A stretch of 64,000 bases of DNA from Chitinophaga sedimenti. GTDB lineage: Bacteria > Bacteroidota > Bacteroidia > Chitinophagales > Chitinophagaceae. The position numbers were made by a program, and so were the translations under genes. This document shows, one piece after another, positions 27,731 to 39,244 of this stretch. The stretch lies in assembly GCF_023156195.1 (NCBI RefSeq), contig NZ_JAKUKA010000001.1, forward strand, positions 3,472,001 through 3,536,000, given 5' to 3'. Under the pieces are notes generated by a model. The model saw only the letters and a list, made by a program, of their open reading frames with translations. It had not been told where the DNA came from and made no database searches. How positions within the stretch are numbered: the first letter of the stretch is position 1; each line of letters begins with the position of its first letter.

Positions 27731-27773
27731 TGATGGCGGTCATCTTACATGGAAGCAAGGGAGATTAGTTTGC
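27731..27773 (+). promoter_or_regulatory. Crp/Fnr-type site plus -7 box for the glycogen operon
   Basis: TGATGGCGGTCA (27731-27742), then 22 bases and TTAGTTTG (27765-27772), or 23 bases and TAGTTTGC. It is divergent from the ppsA promoter, so the two units would be co-induced. Confidence 0.6.
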
Positions 27774-27825
27774 AGCGAAATGCGCTATTACGCCCATCCT
27801 ATTCCATCATCCAAAAAATAACTTT

Positions 27826-28934
27826 ATGTTATCAGCGATCCCGGACGTGATGCTGAATCCAACAAAGGCCCCCTGTATCAGCATCATTATTTCTTTCGAT
27901 GGCGTGCAGCCGCACGACCGCCATGCTATTGCAACATATACTTCCGCCGCGTTCCGGAAAACACGAGACCTTATACATGCCATGGCTGCGAAAGACCAAT
28001 GGCGGCAGCTGGGGCAGACCTTGAATATATTTCGGGACATTTGCCAATGGCTACATCCGCGAAAGGCATGGGCGTATATCTTTCGCCAAGCTTCCGGCAA
28101 ACGGCGTGGTTCCACTTCCCGGTGACTTCCAGTGTAACGGCCAGCAATTATTTTCGTTTACGGGAACTACGGTATCAACAATACCTCTCTTCTCCTTACT
28201 ATGTACTACAGGTAAGCGGCAATGAGGCCGCACTGTACAATGGTGAGGCCGGCAAACTGGTAATCGCAAACGAGGATAAATATCCCATGCATTTTCACGA
28301 CGATTATGAATACAGCCCTCCGGCACATTTATCGGCACATGCCGGCTATGCGGGCGTAAAGTCGTTCGAGAAGGATCCTGCAGCGCTGCATAACACGCGC
28401 CTCCAGCAATTCTTCCGGCAGGTTGACCGGGACCTGCAATTATCCGCACACACCCCACTTATTGTAGCCGGGTCACTTAAGTCGGTGAGCCTTTTCAACC
28501 AGGTGACCGCCCACCGGTCGGCGATTGCCGGCAAAGTGTTTGAATGCTTTGACCGATCGCCCTTACAAGACCTTGAGGTGGCCAGTTGGAATGCATTACA
28601 ACGTTACAGGGAAGAAAAAGAACAACATGCTATACTTGACCTGGTACAATACAAATGGCGGGGTCTTGCCACTGAGGGGCTCCAAAATGTTTGGGAGGCG
28701 GCAAAAGCAAAGCGCATCGCCCACCTGGTCATAGAAAAAGATTATGAAACATCCGCTACGGAAGACGGCAGCTGTTCCCTGCATATAAAAGTGCAGAAAG
28801 ACGGCAGATATATTCCAGCTGTAGTGGAAACAATAATTCGTTCACTACCTCAACAGACAAAAATCACCTTTGTTAGCGGACAGTTAGAGCGGCATGGCCG
28901 TATTGCGGCTATTCTCGGATCTGCCGCAAAATAA
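27826..28934 (+). CDS. Bacterial eRF1-like protein, baeRF family (frameshifted)
   Basis: About 369 residues. The N-terminal strand PCISIIISFDGVQPHDR resembles the PCVSIYLPTHR start of baeRF proteins, followed after a break near 28010 by GADLEYISGHL and GMGVYLSPSF. The middle domain has YYVLQVSGNEAALYNG and PLIVAGSLKSVSLFNQVT. The C-terminal domain has FECFDRSPLQDLEV to HLVIEKDYET and ends KITFVSGQLERHGRIAAIL, the ribosome-proximal L7Ae-like end of this group. Members are thought to act on stalled ribosomes or as stress factors; the role is not proven. It is first in an operon with glycogen enzymes, 16 bases before the debranching enzyme. Confidence 0.72.
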
Positions 28935-28950
28935 CCTAAAAGTACTGACC

Positions 28951-30977
28951 ATGGAATCCTCTTTGCAGGCTCACACGCCACATAAGGCCGTAGATATAGC
29001 AGGTTTCGAGCAAGAGTACCTACAGGTTCCCGCGATGGCGCATATAGTGCCGCTACGACCGCGGGCTGCAATACCCGCCGCTACCACGGACTATTGGTGG
29101 CGCCACATCCCCATGCAGACGATGATCCGCATGTGCTGCTATCGTCACTGGAAGAAACAGTAAGCATTGATGACCGCACCTGGCAATTGGACACTCACCG
29201 GTATCCTTCCCTTTATTACCCGGAGGGATATAAGCTCATTAAATCCTTTAAAGCATCTCCCTTACCGTTGTGGACATTCAAAGCAGGAAAAACAGAGATC
29301 AGGAAAAGCCTGGCCATGACCGAGCATAACGTGCTGCTGCTGAAATACGAGTTTCGTGGACCTCAGCGCATTGCAAAGCTAAGGATCAAACCGCTACTGG
29401 CTTTTCGGAATGCTCACTGGCTGCGGCAAGCATCGACACAAATTTCCCACGAAGTTGTATCCCTGCACGATGGCGTAAAACTTCAGCCATTTGATGATTA
29501 TGGCCCGCTTTACCTGCATTTCTCGGAACAGGCAGCATTTACGCCGGAGCCTTGCTGGTATTACCAGGTGGAGTACCGGGGAAGAAGCCAAACGGGGTTA
29601 CGACTGTCATGAAGATTTGTACTGTCCGGGCACGTTCGAGATAACGCTGGTGCACGGCGAGCAGTTAGTGATCGCGGTAGGACAACAGGAATGCGGACGG
29701 CTGGCCTGCAAACGGATGTTCGCCCACGTATCCGCTGAACTTCCTGTTCGGCATACATTCGAGGAACACCTGCAACATGCCGCCAGCCAGTTCCTGCTAC
29801 ATGATCATAAAGTTCCCTACATCAAAGCGGGCTATTACTGGTTTGGGCGATGGGGCCGGGATACCTGCATATCCCTGCCCGGGCTCACGCTTTTGCAGGG
29901 TAACCTTGCAGCATTTAAGGAGATTGTTGATGGCTTGCTCGTCGACCTGAAAGATGGGCTAATCCCCAACTGCGGCCATGGCAAAAATGCGGCCTATAAT
30001 TCGGCGGATGCCTCCTTATGGTTGATTTGGGCGTTGCAACAATATGCCATGATATATAACGCCATTGAAGATGTATGGGAAATTTATGGTGCGGCATTGC
30101 ATCAAATCCTGCATCATTACAAATTAGGCACCAGCTTCGGCATCGGTATGACGGAAGATGGCCTGCTTCAGGCCGGACAAGACGGTTATGCACTTACCTG
30201 GATGGACGCGGTCGTGGATGGTTCACCTGTAACCCCGCGCATGGGAAAAGCGGTGGAAATAAATGCGTTGTGGTACAATGCTATCTGCTTTTGCCTGGAA
30301 GCCGCCAGGCAGTCCGGCGACGAAAATTTTACAGAAATCTGGTCGGCCTTCCCGGAAAGAATCTGCTACGCTTTTGTAAAAACATTCTGGAGCGAAGAAA
30401 AAAATACCTCGCGGATTGTGTTGGTACTGACGGGGCTGACTGGTCCGTTAGACCGAACCAGCTTTTTGCCATCTCACTTCCATTTTCTCCACTCCCTGAA
30501 ACGATCGGAAAAACAGTATTCAATAAAATACGGGACGAACTGTTTACAGCACGGGGCCTCCGGACACTTTCGCCATGCGACAATCGCTACCAGGGCCACT
30601 ATCGGGGCACACAGGCGGAACGGGACCGCGCCTACCACCAGGGAACCGCCTGGCCATGGCTACTGGCCAGCTATGCGGAAGCCTACCTGCGCTTTTACCA
30701 ACAAAAGGCTTTGCCCATTGTAAAAAACATGTATGCAGATATGGAGCATGCCATGTATGAACGTTGCCTTTATTCCCTATCGGAAGTACACGACGGAGAA
30801 TTTCCGCATAGTCCGGGCGGCGCGGTGGCGCAGGCATGGAGCGTAGCTGAAACAATCCGCCTTAAATATATTCTGATACAAGCAGAAGACCATCTTAAGG
30901 CTGGCCGGAAAGTCCCTGTATCTTCCCTTCCTCATCCCGTCCCTTACCAACTTTATCCGTTAACAAGAAATGGCTGA
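28951..30977 (+). CDS. Glycogen debranching enzyme (amylo-alpha-1,6-glucosidase family, frameshifted)
   Basis: About 675 residues. The N-terminal bacterial GDE domain contains CNTRRYHGLLVAPHPHADDD after correcting a missing C near 29032. The GH133-like (alpha/alpha)6 domain contains AGYYWFGRWGRDTCISLPGL, GLIPNCGHGKNAAYNSADAS and GYALTWMDAVVDG, with the acidic residues expected for catalysis (Asp in GRDT and in WMDA), and AERDRAYHQGTAWPWLLASY near the end. Breaks lie near 29032, 29560 and 30400. It removes alpha-1,6 branch stubs from glycogen. It overlaps the glycogen synthase start by 8 bases (30970-30977). Confidence 0.88.
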
Positions 30978-33900
30978 CATCCAATACAAACCAGATTTCA
31001 TTTTTGAAGTAAGTTGGGAAGTATGCAATAAAGTCGGTGGCATTCATACGGTGTTGACGACGAAAGCGCATACACTGGCAGCTGCCTGGGGCGACCGTTT
31101 CCTGCTCATAGGTCCCGACCTCCCTTCCCATGAAGGCGCCAACCCGGAGTTTAAAGAAGACGCCAGCCTTTTTCCGGCATGGAAGCAATACATTACCGGG
31201 CAGGGATTACGCGTGCGCAGTGGCAGGTGGAATATTCCAGGTAATCCGCTGGTAATACTAATTGACTTCACCAGTTTATATGCACGCAAAAACGAGATCT
31301 TCACAGACCTCTGGGTGAAGTTCCGGCTGGATTCATTATCGGGGCAGTGGGATTATATTGAACCCGCATTGTTTGGTTACGCGGCGGGCATGGTCATTGC
31401 CGGATTTTATGAATGCCATATTAACGCTACAGATAAAGTAGTGGCGCAATTTCACGAGTGGCTGTCGGGTGCGGGTATTCTTTACCTCGAAGAGAAAACG
31501 CCCCAGGTAGCTACTGTTTTTACCACGCATGCTACCGTGCTCGGACGCGCGATGGCATCTAACAAAATGGCCCCGATAACGCTATCCCGTGCTGAAACAG
31601 CCAAAAAAGCGACAGAACTGGGCATTATCTCCAAACATTCACTGGAGCAAATCGCCGCCGCCACCGCCGACTGCTTTACCACCGTAAGCGCGTTAACGGG
31701 CGAAGAGTGCGAGCAGCTGCTGGGCGTCACACCCGACTTCATTACATCTAATGGATTTGACATTACCCTTGCGCCGACCGACGACCAGCTAACGGTAAAA
31801 CGCCAGCAGGCGCGCAGGCGGTTGTTAACAGTTGCCATGGCGATGTTCGGAAAGGAAATTACGGACGATTGCCTGCTGGTATTAAAAAGCGGGCGATACG
31901 AGTTCACCAATAAGGGCATTGACATTTTCATCCGTAGTATACAGCAACTATCGGACAGTGGTGGTGCCGCGAAAGAAGTGATTGGATTTATTTTTGTCCC
32001 GGCGGCGCATACCGGCCCTGTGACTGCGCTAAAAAACGCGCTTGCGAGCGGCATAAGTGTACCCGACCGGTTACCACCGCTGACGCACAACTTAATCAAT
32101 ATTCCGGCCGACCCGGTGCTTCAATTGATAACGTCTATTCACGTGAATGATGCACCGGGACAGAAAATTTTGTTTGTGCCGGTGTACCTCGACGGCAAAG
32201 ATGGAATTTTTGACATGGACTATTACGACCTTTTGCCCGGTTTTGACCGGGCATATTCCCGTCGTATTACGAGCCCCTGGGGATACACGCCGCTGGAAAG
32301 CATTGCTTTCGGCGTACCTGCCATTACGAGCAGTTCATCGGGCTTTGGCAAAGCGGCGGCGGCCCGTTCTCCAGGCGATGCGCTCGTGCTGGTGGAACGC
32401 GCTGCCGGCAACGACCGGGAAGCTATTGAAAAATTGCAGAGGCGATCAGGCATTACGCGTCGTTGTCGGCCGATGATGCCAGGGCGGCGTCCAGTCGGGC
32501 CCGTGATCTCAGCAGACATTTCACCTGGAACAGCTGATCGGCATTTACTACATGGCTTACGATCTTTCTATCCAGAAGAGTATGCAACGAGAGGCCATGT
32601 ATCATCAAAAGCCACAGGCCGCGGCTATCGTTATGCCGGAACATCCTGCCCCACAACCGGTTTGGCGGGAGGTTAATGTAGCCATTGACGTTCTGCCTGC
32701 ACTACAGCCACTAATTGAACTTGCGGAAAATCTATGGTGGAGCTGGCACCGTATCGCACGCGAGTTATTTGCTTATGCCGATAAAATTTGCGGCACTTGT
32801 GTTAAAGACACCCCTCATTTGCTGCCGGGATCGCTGGACTACCAGGCCATGCAGCGGCTGCTGAACACCCCCAGGTTTATGACCTTGCTGGATGGTGTAA
32901 TGGAACTATACCGGCAGGAAATGGCAAGCGCTCCTTCGGGCCCGCTGGTAGCATACTTCAGCCCCGAGTATGCCATTTACCAGCCGCTGAAAATCTACGC
33001 GGGCGGCCTCGGTATATTATCCGGCGACTACCTCAAAACGGTGGCGGACCAGCACGGCAACATGGTTGCCATCGGGTTGCTATACCGGTCCGGATATTTT
33101 AAACAGCAGCTTTCACCAGCCGGTGAACAGGTCGCATTACCAGACACGCTGCAGCCCGAACAACTGCCGTTGACAGCCGTGCTGGGAAAGGACGGTACAC
33201 CACTTATCATCACCCTCCCGTTTCCCGGGCGATTACTGCATGCGTGTGCCTGGCTGGTAAAAATAGGCGGGGTATCCCTTTATCTTATCGATACACAAGT
33301 ACCGCAAAATTCCACGGAGGATGCCCGCATTACCACGCAGTTATATCCGGCCGACATCAACGTGCGCCTGCAACAGCAACTGCTCCTCGGCATGGGCGGT
33401 ATCCGCCTGCTGGAAGCACTCTCGATACAGCCGGATGTATACCACATCAATGAGGGGCATGCGGCCTTCGCTGGCCTGGAAAGGATCAACCAGCTAATGC
33501 GGCGGGAGCACTGGATTTTGACCAGGCAGTGGAGATCGTGAAGGCAGCCTGTCTTTTCACCACACACACGGCCGTTCCGGCAGGCATCCATATTTACGAA
33601 GAGGAACAACTCCGTCCATACCTTTCTTACCTCACGCGGGAGCTGGGCATCAATTGGGAGCAGCTGATGCAACTGGGTAAAGCGCCCTCCGACCAAGGGG
33701 CTGGCTTTTCCATGTTCTTCTGGCTACGCGCCTGGCGCAGCAGGTAAATGCGGTCAGCAATATCCACCGGAAGGTGACCGCACGGTTGCTGCAGCCGTTA
33801 TGGCCGGCATTCAGGCCCGAAGAATTGTCTGTTATTACCATTACCAATGGCATTCATTTCCCGACCTGGTTGTCGGCGGCCTGGCCGGAAGCACTACTGG

Positions 33901-35125
33901 CACACGCAGAGGCGGTCAACGACATGGAGCCAGCAACTATCTGGGAAATCAGGCTTCAATTAAAAAAGCAACTGGCCGCCGCACTTCGCCGCCGATTGGC
34001 GAAGATGAACTATTACGACAATGCAGACACCGTCCAGCGCCGGGCTGTTGATACCCTTGATGAAAATACCCTGTATATTGGCTTTGCCCGGCGGTTTGCC
34101 CCCTACAAAAGAGCCGACCTCCTATTTACCGATACAGACCGGTTAAGAAACCTCCTTGCCGACAGTCGCAGACCGGTATACCTGCTTATTGCCGGAAAAG
34201 CCCATCCCAACGACGCACAAGGCATCAACCTGCTAAAAAAATCCCGGCACTATCCCAGCAGAAAGGACTTTCCGGACGCGTTTTCTTCCTGGAAAATTAT
34301 GATATGGAAACAGCGCAACTGCTCGTACAGGGTGTGGACCTGTGGCTGAATACGCCGCGCGTACAAGAAGAAGCTTGCGGCACGAGCGGCATGAAGGTTA
34401 TCCTTAACGGGGCATTGCATTGCAGCACGCTTGACGGATGGTGGGCCGAGGCCTACCAGGAAGACGCTGGCTGGGCCATCTCGCAGGATGAACGGCTGGG
34501 TCCCGGCAATTGGCAGGAACAGCAGGATGCAGACAAGCTGTATAAACTACTGGAGCAACAAATCATCCCCGCCTTTTTCGACAGAAATAATTTGAACATG
34601 CCGGAAAAGTGGTTGCGGATGATCCGTAAGTCGATGACCACCGTACTACCGGCATTCAACATGAAACGCCCGGCGGCTGCCTATGCAGAACAATATGAGC
34701 ACCTGGCGAAAAGAACCGCAGATCTGAGTAACAACAAGTATGCACTATTAAACGATTTTGTACGCTGGAAACAAATGATGCGCACTTCCTGGAACGAACT
34801 TCATGTTTTCTCACTTCATTTGCCCGACTTTAACAATGAAGGCTGCAAAGTGGGTGACATCTTCGCTGCCAATCTTGAAATATACCTGGGGGCCCTTAAT
34901 GCAGACGACATTACCGTAGAAGCACTCTTCACCAGGCCCGGTTCCACGGAAGAATATTTTCTAACAGGCACATTTATGTTAGAACCAGGCAAGGGAAACC
35001 GGCGGCTATTTTCCATTGCGCTGCCATTGCAGCATACCGGGGCTTCCGGCTATACATTCAGGGTCCGGCCCAAACATCCGCAGCTGTTGCGCAGCCGGGA
35101 TCTTCCGTTGGTGATGTGGATATGA
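30970..35125 (+). CDS. Glycogen synthase (GT3) fused to alpha-glucan phosphorylase (GT35), frameshifted
   Basis: About 1385 residues. Residues 1-520 are a eukaryote-type glycogen synthase (FEVSWEVCNKVGGIHTVLTT, VAQFHEWLSGAGILYLE, ITSPWGYTPLESIAFGVP). From about 540 a DUF3417-type start (LAENLWWSWHRIARELFAYA) leads into the phosphorylase (VAYFSPEYAIYQPLKIYAGG, GFARRFAPYKRADLLF, and the PLP-site EEACGTSGMKVILNGAL). Two compensating indels near 32440 and 32530 hide the junction: with one G added, HFTWEQLIGIYYMAYDL reads on without a stop, so synthase and phosphorylase are one polypeptide. Other breaks lie near 33530, 33720 and 34280. Such fusions occur in Bacteroidota outside Bacteroides. One chain thus holds opposing synthetic and degradative activities. 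Confidence 0.85.
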
Positions 35126-35214
35126 ACTGTGCAGTGATGACAATCAAACACCAGCTTAACGCCTGTCAGCACAAGTGGTTCTACCGTGTACTACCTTACA
35201 TCAAAATTACCGAC

Positions 35215-36051
35215 ATGAAAAAGATAGCCGCGGTGCTCGACGGACTGAGATTCTCCGACAGCACACTGGAATACACCCTCTGGGTTGCGCGTCACAGCAG
35301 TTCACACATCGTTGGTGTTTTTGCGGATGACTTTCTTTACAACAGCTTCAGCGCATACCGGCTAATCACCGCCGGTGCTACTCAACACCAGATAGATGAA
35401 TTGAGCGAGCAGGATGAAATATTACGGAATGTATCTGTAGAAAAGTTTCGCAATGCCTGTAAAGATGCGCATGTGGAATACAGCGTCCACCGCGACCGCG
35501 ACATCGCCATACAGGAGGTGCGCCACGAAAGTATCTTTGCTGATCTGCTGGTTATCGACGCAAAGGAAACGTTCCAACACCGGCAACAGGAATTGCCAAC
35601 ACGCTTCGTCCGCGAACTGCTGGCCGAAGTACAATGCCCGGTACTATTGGCCCCGGAAGAGTTTCATGAAATTGAGCGGGTAATATTGCTCTACGACGGT
35701 GAACCCTCATCCGTACACGCCATTAAAATGTTCAGTTACTTAATGCCCTGGCTAAACACCGCACCAATTGAACTGATATCCGTAAACCACCCGGAAGAAG
35801 GCCTTAAACTGGACGATGGAAAATTGATGCGGGAGTTCATGAAAAGACATTTTCCTTCCGTGCAATATCATATACTGAATGGCCATGAGTATAACAGGAT
35901 ACCCAAAGTAATGGAACAACAAAAACCCGGCACGCTGGTCGTTCTTGGCGCTTACAGCCGCGGCGCCATTTCGCGCTGGTTCCGCGAAAGCCTGGCAGAC
36001 ACGCTTATGAGTGCGGTAAAACTTCCGCTCTTTATCGCTCATCATCGCTGA
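35215..36051 (+). CDS. Universal stress protein, tandem UspA domains
   Basis: A 278-residue protein from ATG 35215 (MKKIAAVLDGLRFSDSTLEY). Domain 1 spans about 1-140 and domain 2 about 145-278 (ERVILLYDGEPSSVHAIKM), ending TLVVLGAYSRGAISRWF and PLFIAHH. The Gly-rich ATP-binding signature is only partly kept (GAYSRGAIS), so nucleotide binding is uncertain. A longer reading from 35116 would overlap the phosphorylase and is not preferred. A TGA-N6-TCA sequence lies at 35135-35146 but lacks a -7 box at the right distance, so this gene is probably read from the glycogen operon. Confidence 0.88.
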   Translation: MKKIAAVLDGLRFSDSTLEYTLWVARHSSSHIVGVFADDFLYNSFSAYRLITAGATQHQIDELSEQDEILRNVSVEKFRNACKDAHVEYSVHRDRDIAIQEVRHESIFADLLVIDAKETFQHRQQELPTRFVRELLAEVQCPVLLAPEEFHEIERVILLYDGEPSSVHAIKMFSYLMPWLNTAPIELISVNHPEEGLKLDDGKLMREFMKRHFPSVQYHILNGHEYNRIPKVMEQQKPGTLVVLGAYSRGAISRWFRESLADTLMSAVKLPLFIAHHR

Positions 36052-36170
36052 TTGAAGTGGAAACGCTTAACTACCTGCTTTTCAACACAACGCCGATCAT
36101 GTGGCAGGCTGATTTCCATCAGTTCCTGCCATTAAGGACAATTATAAATTTCGGGCATACGCCCTTTTGC

Positions 36171-36548
36171 ATGAAACATCCGGAACTCGAAGAATTGAAG
36201 ACACAAACGGAATACTGGAAAAAAAAGCTTAGTCAGATAGAAAATGAAAACATCCGGTTCAAGAACCGCCTGATGAAAATACTGCAGACGGAAATACCAA
36301 GATCAAAGCTGGATGCCCTGGACTACTTCCATACCCGTTTTATTCAGTTAGATGAACTTATTACGCTGCTCAAACACGAAGTAATAGAGCAGCTGGGCGT
36401 CATTGCGGATAACATAACGGATACGCCTGCCGGCATGGAGCATATATTATTGACACATCAGCGGCTGGAGACCAAACTATTAATCCTGCACGACAAATTC
36501 GGGCACCTCCAACGGGAATTTGACATGTATGTACGCCAATGGTTTTAA
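36171..36548 (+). CDS. Hypothetical coiled-coil protein
   Basis: A 125-residue protein beginning MKHPELEELKTQTEYWKKKL with heptad-like repeats over residues 1-40 (LEELKTQTEYWKKKLSQIEN) and a second helical segment (EHILLTHQRLETKLLILHDK). It has no signal peptide and I recognise no family. An upstream in-frame start at 36057 would add 38 residues without character. It lies after the universal stress protein on the same strand and overlaps the convergent REC-Crp gene end by 4 bases. Confidence 0.55.
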   Translation: MKHPELEELKTQTEYWKKKLSQIENENIRFKNRLMKILQTEIPRSKLDALDYFHTRFIQLDELITLLKHEVIEQLGVIADNITDTPAGMEHILLTHQRLETKLLILHDKFGHLQREFDMYVRQWF

Positions 36549-37612
36549 TATAACATATTAGATAAGCGGTTTTCATTGAGAATGATAATAGTGCCATCTT
36601 TTAGTTCCACCAGCTTCTCGTCCCGAAAGTCGCCCAGTGTACGGATCAGCGACTCCGTGGCGGTACCGGCGATGGTAGCAAGATTTTCGCGGCTGATATC
36701 GATCGCGAAACCAGGATTACCCTGTGGATTGTACTTTCTGTAAATAGTCATGAGCGCATCCGCTACCTTTTTCCGCAATGAATTGTAAGCCAGGCCGAGT
36801 AGTTGCTGTTCTTTGGCCATTACATTCCTCGCAAGCATTTTGATCAATTGCGAAGCGATGGCGTAATTATTATTCAACAATTCGTCAAAATCATCTTTAG
36901 GAATAACCACGATATCACTGTCTTCGAGCGTTTCGGCCGTATCGCGGTATACCGATCCTTCCAACATCGGAATATAACCCAGAAAATCACCGGCGGTGTA
37001 TAATTCTACGGACAGCTCTTTCCCGTCATCGTTGCGGCGGTAAGTTCTCACCTTCCCTTTCTGGATATAATAAAGCCGGGTGGGATGATTTCCTTCCCGG
37101 TATACAACGGTTTTTTTGGATAAAAGTCCACATCCCGGTCCTCCTGCAACGCCGAAAGGCTTTTCTTCAACCCGGCGTCGACCATTAATTCTTCAATCCC
37201 CTCGGATATCCGGCGAAAAGTTTTTATGCCGGATTTCGTTTTTCTTAAGACGGGTTTCTACCGCATTCAGGAGATCCATGCTATTGAAAGGCTTGGTAAT
37301 ATAGTCATCGGCTCCCATCTCCATGCCTTTGCGAAAATCGCTTCGTTCCGTCCTGGCAGTCAGAAAGATGAAAGGCGTTTCGCTGAGATCTTTGTTGCGC
37401 TGCAGCATGTGTAACACCCCGAACCCGTCGAGTACGGGCATCATAATATCGCAAATGACAAGATCCGGCTTGTGCTCCAGGGCCATATCAAGACCCTGCT
37501 TTCCATTTTCAGCAGTGAGCACTTTATACCCGGACCATTTCAGGATTTCTTCCGTGTTTTCGCGGATATCAAGATTATCTTCAATTAACAGGACGGTTTT
37601 TGGCTGACTCAT
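36545..37612 (-). CDS. Response regulator with Crp/Fnr output: REC - cNMP-binding - HTH_Crp (frameshifted)
   Basis: About 355 residues. The REC domain (1-125) has the acidic pair in LLIEDNLDIRENTEE, the phospho-Asp in LVICDIMMPVLDG and Lys in DDYITKPFN. After removing one G near 37199 the frame runs on through IEELMVDAGLKKSLSALQED into a cNMP-like domain (VVYREGNHPTRLYYIQKGK, GDFLGYIPMLEGS) and an HTH_Crp (SRENLATIAGTATESLIRTL). A missing A near 37112 is the other break. This REC-Crp layout is typical of Bacteroidota. It overlaps the end of its partner kinase gene. It is a second candidate for binding the island's Crp-spaced sites. Confidence 0.86.
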
Positions 37613-39212
37613 AATAACCTGTTTTTTTAGTTAGTGTCGTTATGCTGTGCGGCTGATGCCGGGGAAAATTCACGGTAAAGGTAGTGCCGTCGCCCAGTCT
37701 GCTCGTACAATGCACCGTTCCATGCAACATTTCCACGTACTTGCTGACAATGTGCAAACCGAGCCCGGTACCCTGTATATTACTGACGTTGGTGCCGCGA
37801 AAAAAACGTTCGAACAAATGTTGCTGATCCTGCTCCGACATGCCTATCCCCTCATCTTTTATCGAAAAGCGGAAGGCTTCAGCGTCTATCCAGCTGCTAA
37901 CGGAAATGACAGAACGTTGTGGCGAAAACTTTATGGCGTTTGTAAGCAGGTTCACAAATATGTGCCGGAATAACGTAAAATCGGTTTCTACCGCCTGCTC
38001 ACCTTCATGCAAGAAGTTGATACTTTGTCCTTCTTTCAACATCCCCTGAACTTCCTGTATGATGCCATTGATGCGTTCCTTCACATCTACTTTCGAATAT
38101 TTCACCTGGATTTTCCCTTCCTCTATTCTGCCTAAAGACAAAAATTCATTGAGAATATCTGTAAGCAGATTGCCGGAAGCAATAATGCGCTGCAAATGCC
38201 GGTTGCGGCGTTGCTGATCTTCTTCTGTATTATATTGCTGTATCAGGAAAGCCGATGACAGAATGGTGCTCAAAGGTGTCCGGAATTCGTGAGACGCCAT
38301 CGACACGAACCGCGATTTCAGCTCATTGAGTTCTTTCTCTTTCCCAAGCGCCAGGGTAAGTTCGTCCTTCGATTTCTCCAGTTCACCTAATGCCTTTTTC
38401 AGCTGTTCGGTACGTTCTTCCACGCGGGCTTCCAGTTCATTGTTTAACTTCTCAATCTTTTCCTCGGCCTTTTTTCTTTCAGCAATATTATTGATATAAG
38501 CAATGACAAAACTGCCTTCTTCATTTTCATAGTGGCTAAGGCTGATCTCCACCGGGAACTCCGTACCGTCGGCACGAATGGCAAAAAGGTCAAGACCGGT
38601 GCCCATTGGACGGTTCTGTGGCGAGTTATGAAAACGTTCGCGATGATGTTCATGCCTGCCGTGTACCCGTGCCGGTATCAGCACTTCCACTTTACGGCCC
38701 AGCAATTCATCGCGTTCATAGCCGAATTCCTTCAATGCAAAATCATTCACCATCACGATCCCCCGGAACGGTCTGTTACCAGGATGCCAATAGACGCATA
38801 GTCGAACAGGGCGCCAAACCGCTGCAGCTCTTTGATCAGCTGAAGCTGGTAAGTGTTTTCAGGAATTGTTTCTGATAGGCGGAAGATGCAGTAGTATTTA
38901 CGTTCATGACGAACGAGCAACTTTTCATAGTGTCCGAAATGAATGTTTTTCTGGTAGTCCTGCCAGTGCCTCAGTTCCCTGACCGTACTTTCAGCGGCAT
39001 CCGGCATCTGTTTGCCAAGATTATTGATATCCAGCAATTTTTCCAGGGCCACCAGGTCGGTGGTACCCAGCATGTGCATACCTGTTTCATTGATGTAGAT
39101 AAGCCGCCCCCATCCATTTCCCTCACCCCTACAAGTCCGGCGACCGCTCTAACATAGCAGCAAACAGCGACAGCTGCAATGCAGTGTCAAGTTTTTTGGT
39201 CGTTGCGTCCAT
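37581..39212 (-). CDS. PAS-domain sensor histidine kinase (frameshifted)
   Basis: About 540 residues from ATG 39212 (MDATTKKLDTALQLSLFAAM). An N-terminal PAS-like segment (residues about 15-120, breaks near 39115 and 39130) and a second PAS (FDYASIGILVTDRSGG to AYINNIAERK) precede a coiled coil, the HisKA domain with phospho-His in SMASHEFRTPLSTIL, and a HATPase domain with N box NLLTNAIKFSP, G1 DEGIGMSEQ and G2 GTGLGLHIVSKY. It has no membrane helix, so it is a cytoplasmic sensor, perhaps of redox or oxygen through PAS; no cofactor ligand is obvious. It directly precedes and overlaps the REC-Crp regulator. Confidence 0.88.
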
Positions 39213-39244
39213 ATCGAAACCCGGATTTTAAGCCGGGGATTCGG

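Noticed and set aside
35135-35146. TGATGACAATCA as another island promoter for the universal stress gene at 35215
   Set aside because: Twenty-three bases downstream is CACAAGTG, with no -7 box, so it is probably a chance match; the gene can be read from the glycogen operon.
36545-37051. A separate short Crp/Fnr gene next to a receiver-only protein
   Set aside because: Removing one G near 37199 joins them into the common Bacteroidota REC-Crp architecture; the short frame also lacks the start of the cNMP fold.
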